Shown piece after piece: positions 28,212 to 37,127 of a DNA stretch of 64,000 nucleotides (position 1 is its first letter; each line of letters opens with the position of its first letter). Source of the stretch: Marinicella litoralis. Its GTDB lineage: Bacteria > Pseudomonadota > Gammaproteobacteria > Xanthomonadales > Marinicellaceae. Under the pieces are notes generated by a model that worked only from the letters and a program-made list of their open reading frames with translations, had not been told where the DNA came from and ran no database searches. A program made the translations under genes and the position numbers. The stretch covers positions 783,805 through 847,804 of the forward strand of contig NZ_NIHB01000001.1 of assembly GCF_002591915.1 (NCBI RefSeq), in the 5' to 3' direction.

Positions 28212-30797
28212 ATGGCTTTATTGGCACCACCAGATCATGCCGATGAATATCTAGATTTGGTAGATTTGACGGCCATCAAAGGTCGGCCAATCAGTGAGTA
28301 TAAAAAACTGTTACAACAATCAGATGAAAAGCTGAATCAAGCGTTTTACTTGTGGCAAAACATTTCCCGTTTGGTGCGAACGCGCGCTTGGATCATTGAA
28401 CAGTTGGTTCTTGAGTTGTGGCAGCGCAATGAATTAGACCAAAGCCAATTAACTTTGGTCGCTGTTGGTGGTTTTGGCAGGGGTGATTTACAGCCGCATT
28501 CGGATGTGGATTTATTGATTTTATATCACCAAGACTTACCAGAAAATGCAGTCAGTGCCTTTGTGCAAAACCTTTGGGATTTGGGACTTGATGTGGGTCA
28601 AGCCGTCAGGACAGTGGAAGAATCTGTTCAATTGGCTCGCAAAGACATCACGGTTGCTACCAATCTGATGGAAAGTCGTTTTATGCAAGGCGAGCATCAG
28701 CTGTATAACGACATGTATGAAAAAACCAATGACCAACACATGTGGTCAGGAAGAGATTTTTTTCAAGCCAAATACCAAGAACAAATCAATCGACACGAAA
28801 AATGTGGTGGCACTGCTTATAACCTTGAACCCAACATCAAAGAGGGCCAAGGTGGCTTGCGGGATATTCAAATGGTCACTTGGGTGGCTCAGCGACATTA
28901 TCATGTTTCCTCTATGCATGGTTTGGTTGATGTCGGTTTTTTACATCCTGAAGAATATTTGCAGTTGCAAAAAGGCATGAGAAAACTGTGGAAAATCCGA
29001 TATGCCTTACATTTACTGGCAGGCCGTAAAGAGGACCGATTGTTGTTTGAGCATCAAAAAGATTTAGCAAAAATATTTTCATATCAAGACGATGATGAAT
29101 CACTGGCTGTAGAAAAATTTATGCAAAGTCATTATCGCAATGCGATGCAGCTAGAACAATTGAACATGCGTTTGTTACAACTGTTCCAAGAAGACATCAT
29201 ACAAAGTCATGAAGACAAAAAAGTGACTCCATTGAATGATGACTTCCAAATCATCAATCACTATTTAGATGTCACCAATCAAGATGTTTTTACCAATCGC
29301 CCTCAAGCCATGTTGGAAGTCTTTCATCATTACCAACAAAACCCACAAATTCATGGAATCAGGGCCAATACATTGCGTCACATCAGTCAGAGTTTGTACC
29401 TGATTAATGACCAATTCAGAGCAGACAAAACCAATAAAATTTTGTTTTTGGATATTTTTAAACACAGAAACTTGGTGTTCAAACAATTAAAATTAATGAA
29501 TGCTTTGGGTGTATTGGGTGCTTATTTACCCGTCTTCGGTCGAATTGTAGGACGCATGCAATATGATTTGTTTCATATGTATACAGTGGACCAGCACACC
29601 TTGTTTGTTTTGCGCAACATCCGTAAGATATTCCTTACACAAGAACCACACCAGCATGCGCATCAAGTTTCTCAGCAGATCACCGAGCCTTATGTATTGA
29701 ATCTGGCCGGTTTCTTTCATGACATTGCCAAAGGCCGTGGCGGTGACCATGCTGAGCTGGGTGCAGTTGAGGCTGGACAGTTTGTCAATGATTTTGATAT
29801 TAACCCAACTGATGGTGAATTATTGGTATGGTTGGTTAAGTACCATTTGATCATGTCTGTGGTTGCGCAAAAACAAGACATCAGTGACCCACAAGTGATC
29901 GCTCAATTTGCTCATTTAGTTCGCAGCCAAAAATATTTGGATCACCTGTATATCCTGACCATTGCAGATATATCAGGCACAGACCCTAAGCTTTGGAACT
30001 CATACAAAGACAGCTTATTGCAAGAGTTGTATGTAAGAACCACCCAGTACTTATCGGCAGAACAATCAGATGTGGTGCAAACCACCAAAGCAGAAGCGAT
30101 GGATTTGGTGGATCAAAAGTTACACAAAGAACTGGAGGATCTGTGGCAGCACATTCCAGATCGCTTTTTCGACTATTCATCACCAGAACAAATTGCCCAA
30201 ATCAGTCAAGCCATCACCAAAAATAACAACGAAGCAACCGTGTGTGTTACAGACTTACATGACGATGGTTTTGAATTGATGCTGTACGGTCGCGATCAGG
30301 TTGGGTTATTTCATCATGTAGTGGAAGTGCTTGCCGACCAGAATATCAGTGTGGCCAATGCCAGAATTTACAGTGGCAGCAATGGTTTTGTGATGGATTA
30401 TTTTCATTGTTTAGGCGATTATGATGCATCCATTGTTGCGCAAATAGAAAAGGCATTGATGCATGTGTTGACTTCTGATAATGAACAAACCAGTCAGCGT
30501 GAATTGGTGGTTAGTCGAAGAGAGCGGTTGTTTCTTGAGCAACCGCAACTGAGTTTTTCTGGTGGTCGGCATGATCAAGAGTCTCGTTTTGAAATCAAGT
30601 GCACAGATTATGCGGGTTTACTGGTCAATATCACGCAAATATTCGTCGATCAGGGAATTGATATCCATGCGGCAAAAATTGGTACTTTTGGTCATCGGGC
30701 AGAAGATGTGTTTTGGCTTTCATACCAAAATAAAAAATTAACTGATGACATCCAGCAAACCTTAAAAGCGGCATTGTTGGATCTGTTGAGTGGATAA
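28212..30797 (+). CDS. glnD: Bifunctional uridylyltransferase/uridylyl-removing enzyme GlnD
   Basis: 861 residues, close to the typical 860-890. The nucleotidyltransferase motif GGFGRGDLQPHSDVDLLIL lies at about 85-103, an HD domain with FFHDIAKGRGGDHAELG at about 506-522, and two ACT domains occupy the C-terminus from about 685 and 795. It uridylylates and de-uridylylates PII proteins in response to glutamine to control nitrogen assimilation. It is three bases after map and probably co-transcribed. No PII gene is nearby. Confidence 0.95.
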   Translation: MALLAPPDHADEYLDLVDLTAIKGRPISEYKKLLQQSDEKLNQAFYLWQNISRLVRTRAWIIEQLVLELWQRNELDQSQLTLVAVGGFGRGDLQPHSDVDLLILYHQDLPENAVSAFVQNLWDLGLDVGQAVRTVEESVQLARKDITVATNLMESRFMQGEHQLYNDMYEKTNDQHMWSGRDFFQAKYQEQINRHEKCGGTAYNLEPNIKEGQGGLRDIQMVTWVAQRHYHVSSMHGLVDVGFLHPEEYLQLQKGMRKLWKIRYALHLLAGRKEDRLLFEHQKDLAKIFSYQDDDESLAVEKFMQSHYRNAMQLEQLNMRLLQLFQEDIIQSHEDKKVTPLNDDFQIINHYLDVTNQDVFTNRPQAMLEVFHHYQQNPQIHGIRANTLRHISQSLYLINDQFRADKTNKILFLDIFKHRNLVFKQLKLMNALGVLGAYLPVFGRIVGRMQYDLFHMYTVDQHTLFVLRNIRKIFLTQEPHQHAHQVSQQITEPYVLNLAGFFHDIAKGRGGDHAELGAVEAGQFVNDFDINPTDGELLVWLVKYHLIMSVVAQKQDISDPQVIAQFAHLVRSQKYLDHLYILTIADISGTDPKLWNSYKDSLLQELYVRTTQYLSAEQSDVVQTTKAEAMDLVDQKLHKELEDLWQHIPDRFFDYSSPEQIAQISQAITKNNNEATVCVTDLHDDGFELMLYGRDQVGLFHHVVEVLADQNISVANARIYSGSNGFVMDYFHCLGDYDASIVAQIEKALMHVLTSDNEQTSQRELVVSRRERLFLEQPQLSFSGGRHDQESRFEIKCTDYAGLLVNITQIFVDQGIDIHAAKIGTFGHRAEDVFWLSYQNKKLTDDIQQTLKAALLDLLSG

Positions 30798-30909
30798 GCA
30801 TTGATCACATATTTTAAATTGAACCATGGCAACAAATTTTCAACGTACCAAAGCCTACTAACAGGCTGTTTATATCAATTTAATCTTTACCAGGTTTAGA
30901 CATTTTATG

Positions 30910-31668
30910 TCAAAAAAACTTATACAAGAAGCCGGCAAAAACTGACAACCTTTGGTCGTCTTCTACAATTGGGCTGTTGCTGATTTCATCGCCATAAAAC
31001 TCATTTTGAATGTTGCCGACGAATGACCATTTTTCATTGATCTCTCGTAAACCCAAAACACTTAATTGTATGTTATTGACTGCACCAGTTTGGTAGGCTG
31101 GGAGTGACAATGTGGCATCTACAGTATTGACGCCATAAAAATAATTAACCACCTCTTGGCTGTGGTGTTCATAACTGATTTTTGGCATGATCAGCCATTG
31201 GCCTTTAAAAATAGGTGCAGCATAACTGATGCTACTGGAGTTTCCGTTGTGTTTATTGTTGATTTCATAGTCATGTTTGACTTTGAATAGACCCATTTTT
31301 GATTTGTATTGGGCTGAAATAAAGCCACTGACAGGAAGGCTTAGGTTGGGTAAATCTTTCAATAGTCGGCTGTCGCCTCGATCGGTGTCACCTACCAGGT
31401 TTACGCCCATGCCAAAATCAATTTCCCAATCCTTACTGTCTATTAAATTGAAACCAATGTCACCGGCTTGAAAATAAAACCGTTTATATTGGTAATCTAT
31501 GGCTGGAAAAATGCGGTTTTGACTTTTGCCGCCCAAATATATGGATTGACTGCTGACGCCAGCCAAACCAATTTGCAGTTCATGTTCATAGGCTGGTGAA
31601 TCGGGAACGGGTTGTGCCAAAAGGCAACTTGATATCAGGATTAAGGTAGCTGTGATTGTTTTTTTCAT
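30910..31668 (-). CDS. MipA/OmpV family outer-membrane protein
   Basis: 252 residues with a cleavable signal peptide (MKKTITATLILISSCLLAQP). The rest is an alternating polar/aromatic beta-barrel pattern ending in FAGFLYKFF, the terminal aromatic typical of outer-membrane insertion. HELQIGLAGVSSQSIYLGGK and SFVGNIQNEFYGDEISNSPIV are MipA/OmpV-like regions. E. coli MipA links murein hydrolase to synthase; OmpV homologues are porin-like. No cognate murein enzyme lies adjacent. A good candidate promoter lies just upstream. Confidence 0.8.
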   Translation of the reverse strand: MKKTITATLILISSCLLAQPVPDSPAYEHELQIGLAGVSSQSIYLGGKSQNRIFPAIDYQYKRFYFQAGDIGFNLIDSKDWEIDFGMGVNLVGDTDRGDSRLLKDLPNLSLPVSGFISAQYKSKMGLFKVKHDYEINNKHNGNSSSISYAAPIFKGQWLIMPKISYEHHSQEVVNYFYGVNTVDATLSLPAYQTGAVNNIQLSVLGLREINEKWSFVGNIQNEFYGDEISNSPIVEDDQRLSVFAGFLYKFF

Positions 31669-31705
31669 GATGTTACCAATGTCAGTGAATAGGTTGTAAT
31701 CTATT

Positions 31706-31733
31706 ATTATAAACCAGACCGGTGCTTTGTCTG
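31706..31733 (-). promoter_or_regulatory. Sigma-70-like promoter of the MipA/OmpV gene
   Basis: On the minus strand, CAGACA (31733-31728, four of six -35 matches), a 16-bp spacer and a perfect TATAAT (31711-31706), 38 bp before the start codon. The rest of the 31734-31967 gap shows no gene or conserved site that I can recognise. Confidence 0.45.
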
Positions 31734-31967
31734 CTGAATACGTTTTATTTCAATTGTGATTGATCATCTGAAAAAGCATGACCGTCATAGGACTTTGATG
31801 ACTTCACGAGCGCATGATAGTGTAAATGCAGTGAAAATGTTGTAGAGGAGCTCAATTAAATACCGTTTTTCGAACAATTGATTGATATTTAATAACTGTG
31901 TCGTGAATGATTGATTGGGGCTTTGTAACTTGGTGTTTATTTAGTTGGCCTTGATCCATATTACAAG

Positions 31968-31997
31968 CAGCGAATCATCCGTGATTCTCCACCGCTG
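31968..31997. other. Nested hairpin downstream of the small lipoprotein gene
   Basis: An outer inverted repeat CAGCG/CGCTG encloses GAATCA-TCCG-TGATTC. It lies nine bases beyond the stop of the minus-strand lipoprotein gene. No T-tract follows on either strand, so a 3'-end stabiliser or Rho-linked end is as likely as an intrinsic terminator. Confidence 0.35.
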
Positions 31998-32005
31998 TGT
32001 TCTAA

Positions 32006-32323
32006 TTATAGGTTGTCACCTTTGCTTTCGATGATTCTTCTGTTGTTCAATACATCTCCACTGTTGATGGTCTCTTGAGCTGCTTTTCTTTCTCTTTCTC
32101 TTTCAGCCACTGTTGAGCACACTTTTTCTTTTCTGTGTGAGCCGGTCACAATTCTTCTTTCGCAAACAAGGCGCTCTTTGGATCCGGTGTCTATAGCCAT
32201 GGCAGCAGATCTGTCTGGTTTGTATAGTTCATCACCCACTTTGACAGCAGCAACCCTGTCCTTGGTGTTTGAGCCACAGGCTGACAGACCAAAGAATAAA
32301 ATAATTAAAAGTAATGTTTTCAT
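32006..32323 (-). CDS. Small predicted lipoprotein
   Basis: 105 residues from the ATG at 32323 (an upstream in-frame start at 32341 would add six residues before the signal peptide). The signal MKTLLLIILFFGLSAC ends in the lipobox LSAC. The mature part is strongly charged, with two cysteines (VCERRI, VCSTVAERERERKAAQ) that could form a disulfide and an Arg/Glu-rich helix. I do not recognise the family. It stands alone between a MipA/OmpV gene and an FG-GAP protein gene. Confidence 0.65.
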   Translation of the reverse strand: MKTLLLIILFFGLSACGSNTKDRVAAVKVGDELYKPDRSAAMAIDTGSKERLVCERRIVTGSHRKEKVCSTVAERERERKAAQETINSGDVLNNRRIIESKGDNL

Positions 32324-32473
32324 AATGCCTCCGTACGACATAGTTAGTAGATAGGAATTACACTATAAACCAAATGTATATTAAGTTCAACCTGGAATTT
32401 TTCTACGGTTAAAAAACAAGTTTACAATGTCTACAATTTACATTTTTTTCAATGACTTATGCCAATCAAAGGC

Positions 32474-34402
32474 TCATTCAAATCGGTCGACAAAGATGAT
32501 GTCATTATTCCATTTGATTAATGAGCGGCATATTTGTGCTTGGTTGTCATGGTTAAAGGAATAACTGATGCGATCTGTACCTACTGCATTGCTGTTGACG
32601 GTAAATATGGCTCTACCCAGGGGGTCGGTGGTTGAATTGATGACTACGCCAGTATTGGGTCCTTTGTTAATGGTTAATGAAACCGCTTGTGAACTCAGTG
32701 GAAGCCCCATTAAGTCGTGTAGGTAGACAGCCACTTCAGTCGTTTGGTTACTGATGTCTGCCGATTGTATAAAAGTGGTGTGACAGTAACGACCAATACT
32801 GATTATTTCATTGACTGATAGGTTGTTTGTAATGTTTTGTTGCATGCCATCTGGCCATGTCACCTCGATGCTGTTTATGCTTGTGGCCAAGCCTAAGCCA
32901 AAGTGCTGTTGTAATGGATTGTTTGATACATAGTTGTTGCTGCTAGAGACTTCTCTTAACTGACTCATGCCAGTGGTATTGACTTTAATTTTGGCATTGA
33001 TGGCATAGGGATTCGGCCCATGATCAAATAAATTGACTGAAAGGTAATTATTGCTGTTGTTGCTGGTGTTTTTATACAATTGATAAGCTTCATTGTTCGG
33101 GATAATGAGGATATCAAGATCTCCATCCAAGTCATAATCAACACAGCTGATACCTCGGCCTTGACCAGTGAAATGCAACCCCGCTGAGGCGGAAGATTCG
33201 GTGAAGGTTCCGTTGCCGTTGGACATGAACAAGCGAGCAGGGTCGTTCAGAAATTCACCAGCATGGAGCTCATTGGCAAAGCCATTTTCATGATAAATGT
33301 CTAAATAACCGTCGTTGTTGAAATCGGCAAAACAAGCGCCCCATCCCCAATAGCCTTCGCGAACTCCAGCTTCATCAGTGGCATCCTCAAATACCCCAGA
33401 CCCCAAGTTTTTATACAGCCTGTTACCTGTTACACCCCAGTTTCCTTCGGGAATCCCATTGGGGTCCCAAATGCTGGTGACAAACCAATCCAAATCTCCG
33501 TCATTGTCATAATCAGCCACTGCTGATCCCATGCCGTTTTCATCTGAAATAAAACTGGGTTGACTGACCATGTATAAAGGTGTGTCAGGGCCGGGTAGGC
33601 CGCCAGTTCCATAAAAGATTCTTGTGGTTTCAAAATCAGCTGCCAACAAAACATCGATCCAACCATCTTCATTGATGTCAGTGATGTGAGGGGTGAAGCT
33701 CCATTTGTTGAGATTGGCGTTTTGTGTAAACCCCAAATAATCAATGGTGACATCAGTGAATTGTCCGCTGCCATTGTTTTGCCAAAACAGTTGTTTACTG
33801 GTTGTTTCTGAGTCAGAAGACCAATGGGTCATGAATAAATCAAGGTCGCCGTCTTGATCCAAGTCGGCAAAGGAGCCTGCATAAGAAGGCATACCGGAAT
33901 AAAAGCCTGAGCTTGTTGTGGTGTCTAGAAAAGTACCGTCGTTTTGATTGATGAAAAGCCTGGGTCGGTTTTCTATCAAGTCTACATCACTGCCAAAGGG
34001 TTGGTCCCAAAGGTTGATGGAAAAAACCATTAAATCCAAATCGAAATCACCATCCACATCAGCAAAAGTGGGGCCAGATCCCAAAATATTAAATAAATCA
34101 ACCCCAGCTTGATTTGCAATGTTGGTAAAAGTGCCGTCATTGTTGTTTTTAAACAGGGCATTGTTTTGATCTGAACCGCCCAGCAAATAAAAATCAGGAT
34201 AACCATCGAAATCAAAATCTGCAACGGCACCACCAGCAATGACCATGGTGGCTTCTCTTGGTTGTTCAGCAGCATTGATGTGGGAGAAAATTAACTGGCT
34301 TTCTTGATTGGCCAGAACAAATTGTTGGGCATGTCCAGTTCCATTGCTCCCAAGGATTAAAAACGATCCCAATAAGTAAATCTTGTTGATTTTCAAAGCC
34401 AA
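32474..34402 (-). CDS. Secreted FG-GAP/VCBS repeat protein with ASPIC/UnbV domain (CRTAC1-like)
   Basis: 642 residues with a signal peptide ending HAQQ. Repeated calcium-loop units such as VADFDFDGYPDFYLLGG, FADLDQDGDLDLFMTHW and SCVDYDLDGDLDILII form a beta-propeller; at least seven are visible between about 55 and 430. An ASPIC/UnbV domain (SIEVTWPDGMQQNIT) follows at about 510, then an Ig-like region. Such proteins are extracellular, often adhesive. The protein ends IIFVDRFE, a short C-terminus resembling the terminal F-x-D-x-FE ending I recall from secreted proteins of Xanthomonadales relatives. Confidence 0.82.
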   Translation of the reverse strand: MALKINKIYLLGSFLILGSNGTGHAQQFVLANQESQLIFSHINAAEQPREATMVIAGGAVADFDFDGYPDFYLLGGSDQNNALFKNNNDGTFTNIANQAGVDLFNILGSGPTFADVDGDFDLDLMVFSINLWDQPFGSDVDLIENRPRLFINQNDGTFLDTTTSSGFYSGMPSYAGSFADLDQDGDLDLFMTHWSSDSETTSKQLFWQNNGSGQFTDVTIDYLGFTQNANLNKWSFTPHITDINEDGWIDVLLAADFETTRIFYGTGGLPGPDTPLYMVSQPSFISDENGMGSAVADYDNDGDLDWFVTSIWDPNGIPEGNWGVTGNRLYKNLGSGVFEDATDEAGVREGYWGWGACFADFNNDGYLDIYHENGFANELHAGEFLNDPARLFMSNGNGTFTESSASAGLHFTGQGRGISCVDYDLDGDLDILIIPNNEAYQLYKNTSNNSNNYLSVNLFDHGPNPYAINAKIKVNTTGMSQLREVSSSNNYVSNNPLQQHFGLGLATSINSIEVTWPDGMQQNITNNLSVNEIISIGRYCHTTFIQSADISNQTTEVAVYLHDLMGLPLSSQAVSLTINKGPNTGVVINSTTDPLGRAIFTVNSNAVGTDRISYSFNHDNQAQICRSLIKWNNDIIFVDRFE

Positions 34403-34473
34403 TACACTTTATTTAAAAATGCCATTCTATCGCATTTGATATGACATGCCTAAAAACAAGTGCTTAATGACTG

Positions 34474-37008
34474 TCAAATCACAAACTCCTTAGCAGGTTC
34501 GCGCAAATTATAATTTGAAGCCATGACTGCACCATAGGCACCGGTATTGGCAATTAAAATGGTGTCTCCAACGGATGTTCGAGGCATCTTCCTGTCCACC
34601 CCAAGTACATCTCCAGATTCACACATGGGACCTACCACAGTGGCTGTATATTCAGCGTCCTGGTTTAATCGGCTTAAGTTAACGATGTTATGCCATGCAC
34701 CATATAAAGCAGGCCTGATCAATGAATTCATACCCGTTTCAATGCCTATATAGCCATGGCTGGACTTCCATTTGGTTTGCGTCACTTTGGCCATCAAGAC
34801 CCCACTGTGAGCGACTAAAAACCTACCAGGTTCCATCCACAACTCGATTGATGGGTTTGATTTTTTAAATGTCAGTAAAGCATTGTTTAAAGCTTGTAAA
34901 TCGAGCCCCATATCACCTGGGTTTTCACGAATGCCCAGGCCGCCTCCTACGTTGACTATTTTGGCTGTTGGAAAGAAGGACAAACAACTGCCTAAGTATT
35001 CTGCAATTCTGGGCCAATTGCTGTGATCCAGAATGCCGCTGCCAGAATGTGCATGCAATCCAATGACTTTGACTTGATGATCCTTGCACCATTGAGCAAT
35101 TTGTTCAATATCAGATGAAGGAATGCCAAACTTTGAATGTGAGCCAGCTGTTCTGACATAACGATGGTGTCCACTGCCATGTCCTGGGTCTAAACGAAGT
35201 ATCACTTCTTGGTTTTGAAATACTTCTGGGTTGTCATAAAGTAATGATGGGTTATCAATGGTGACAAATAATCCTTGATCCAGTGCATCCTGATACTCAT
35301 GGATTGGGGCAAAGTTTGGAGTGAACAGCATACTTTCAGCTTTGATACCTTTACAACTTTTAAGCACCCTTTCTATTTCGCCTGGTGAAACAGTTTCCAG
35401 GGAAATTTGCTGTTGGTGCATGAAGTTCAATATTTGCGGGTGTGAATTGGCTTTGCTGGCATAAAAGATCCGGTCAATAGCCGTTAAGGACTTGAGTTGA
35501 TCGATTTGATGTTTGATGGTATCCAAGTGATATACATAGCAAGGAGAATGTGTGTTGCTGAGTTCAATTAATGGTTGTTGTTGTGTTTGCCACCATGCGG
35601 GGCTGATGTGGGTTGGTTTTGACTTTTCAGCAACCAATTCAGCCCAGGTTGGACCAAAATCATCAATCTCTTTGTCTTCAATAATCAACACTTCATGCAA
35701 CGCCCGAGCGAGTTTGTCGGCTTGGTCTTCGTCAACAACAAAGGTCTGGTTTAAATCATTTGAAGATTGGGTGGTGATGTAAATTCTTTGGTCGGCAAAA
35801 GATGAAATAACAGGTGAAATTTTATCGGCCAAGGCCCTGATTCGATATCCGACCAATGTCACCGCTGAACAGTTTTGATAGATTTCAACTTCGCACAACG
35901 GGGTCAATTCAGCTTGTAAATTTGACAATATTTCCGGGTTCAATATGTTGTCAATGTTATCAAGTGATATGGTGACATTGGTTTGTGCGGTTGAAACCAA
36001 ATCAATGGACAATCCCAGTTTTTTGTAAATGTTGAAAACATCACCCATAAAACCAGCTTGGTGCCACATGTTCATTGATTCCATAGAAACCAAGGTGACT
36101 TGGTGGCGACTGTTGATTGCAGAGACCCTCGGCTTGGTCGCGCTGTGCTGTGAAGCCAATACCGTGCCAGCTGCTTGTGGGTGGTTGGTGTTTTTGATCA
36201 ACAACGGAATGTCGTGTTGTTCAACCGGTAATATGCAACGCGGGTGCAACACTTTACCACCACTGGCTGCAATCTCTCTGGCTTCCTGGTAGCCGAGGTT
36301 TAACAACAGTCTGGCGTTGGGGATGCTGTGAGGGTTGGCGCTAAAAATACCATGAACATCAGTCCAAATTTCAAGTTGTTTGGCATTTAATATAACGGCC
36401 ATATAAGCCGCTGTGGTGTCTGAGCCGCCACGGCCTAAAAGTACGGTGTTACCAGCAGAGTCACTGGCGACGAAACCTGGCATCACATAGAAAGGGTCAG
36501 TTAGCGTGTCGTTGATGTTTTCAAGCGGGTTGATGTCGCATTTTGCAGACAATATTTGCGCATCTTGATGCCTTTTGTCATGACGTGAGCTGACCAGCCA
36601 TTTTTTTGGATCTAGGCTGTGGGTTTTGAGCTGATTTTGTAAATAGGCCAATATCACTTGATGGGTGCACAATTCACCCATAGCGAGTAATTCAGCTTGT
36701 TGCTTGATTGACAATTGGCTCAAGTCATTGAGGCGTTTAAGATGAGTCAATTGATTTTCAATTAAGTCGATGTCCACAGACAAATCGATGGCTAATTTCG
36801 ATAATTGTGCAACAAATTCAGTATAGATGGATTGCTTATTGGTGATTTTTCGTGTCAATAAATTGGTCAGTCCTTGGGCGGCAGAATGTACCACCAGAAC
36901 TTTATATCCTTGTTTAATTCTTTGTTTGACCACATCGACAATCACTTGCCATTTTTTGAGGTCAGAAACAGAGGTCCCACCAAATTTTAATACCACCCAA
37001 GAATTCAA
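34474..37008 (-). CDS. lysAC: Bifunctional aspartate kinase / diaminopimelate decarboxylase
   Basis: 844 residues from a TTG at 37008. The frame runs to an ATG at 37068, but AAGGTGAA sits seven bases before the TTG and the protein then begins NSWVVLKFGGTSVSD as aspartokinases do. Residues 1 to about 460 are aspartokinase with GRGGSDTTAAYMAV and two ACT domains; about 480-844 are a PLP-dependent decarboxylase with IFYASKANSHP (PLP Lys), HAHSGSGI, GGGLGI, EPGRFLVA and GPMCESGD. It runs the first and last steps of lysine synthesis from aspartate. The fusion is known from Xanthomonadales; here feedback control likely rests on the ACT domains. Confidence 0.93.
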   Translation of the reverse strand: MNSWVVLKFGGTSVSDLKKWQVIVDVVKQRIKQGYKVLVVHSAAQGLTNLLTRKITNKQSIYTEFVAQLSKLAIDLSVDIDLIENQLTHLKRLNDLSQLSIKQQAELLAMGELCTHQVILAYLQNQLKTHSLDPKKWLVSSRHDKRHQDAQILSAKCDINPLENINDTLTDPFYVMPGFVASDSAGNTVLLGRGGSDTTAAYMAVILNAKQLEIWTDVHGIFSANPHSIPNARLLLNLGYQEAREIAASGGKVLHPRCILPVEQHDIPLLIKNTNHPQAAGTVLASQHSATKPRVSAINSRHQVTLVSMESMNMWHQAGFMGDVFNIYKKLGLSIDLVSTAQTNVTISLDNIDNILNPEILSNLQAELTPLCEVEIYQNCSAVTLVGYRIRALADKISPVISSFADQRIYITTQSSNDLNQTFVVDEDQADKLARALHEVLIIEDKEIDDFGPTWAELVAEKSKPTHISPAWWQTQQQPLIELSNTHSPCYVYHLDTIKHQIDQLKSLTAIDRIFYASKANSHPQILNFMHQQQISLETVSPGEIERVLKSCKGIKAESMLFTPNFAPIHEYQDALDQGLFVTIDNPSLLYDNPEVFQNQEVILRLDPGHGSGHHRYVRTAGSHSKFGIPSSDIEQIAQWCKDHQVKVIGLHAHSGSGILDHSNWPRIAEYLGSCLSFFPTAKIVNVGGGLGIRENPGDMGLDLQALNNALLTFKKSNPSIELWMEPGRFLVAHSGVLMAKVTQTKWKSSHGYIGIETGMNSLIRPALYGAWHNIVNLSRLNQDAEYTATVVGPMCESGDVLGVDRKMPRTSVGDTILIANTGAYGAVMASNYNLREPAKEFVI

Positions 37009-37127
37009 AAGTTCACCTTTGTAATGAAGGTTAAAAAAAGCAAACTTTAGGTAAAAAGAATAAATCATGCAAGTAATATCGTTTAATATGTTTCTAAGTT
37101 ATGAGTAATTAATACAACCAGGATTTT

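Noticed and set aside
30852-30867. AGCCT/AGGCT hairpin after glnD as an intrinsic terminator
   Set aside because: The stem has only five pairs and a weak T-rich tail, too little to support a terminator call.
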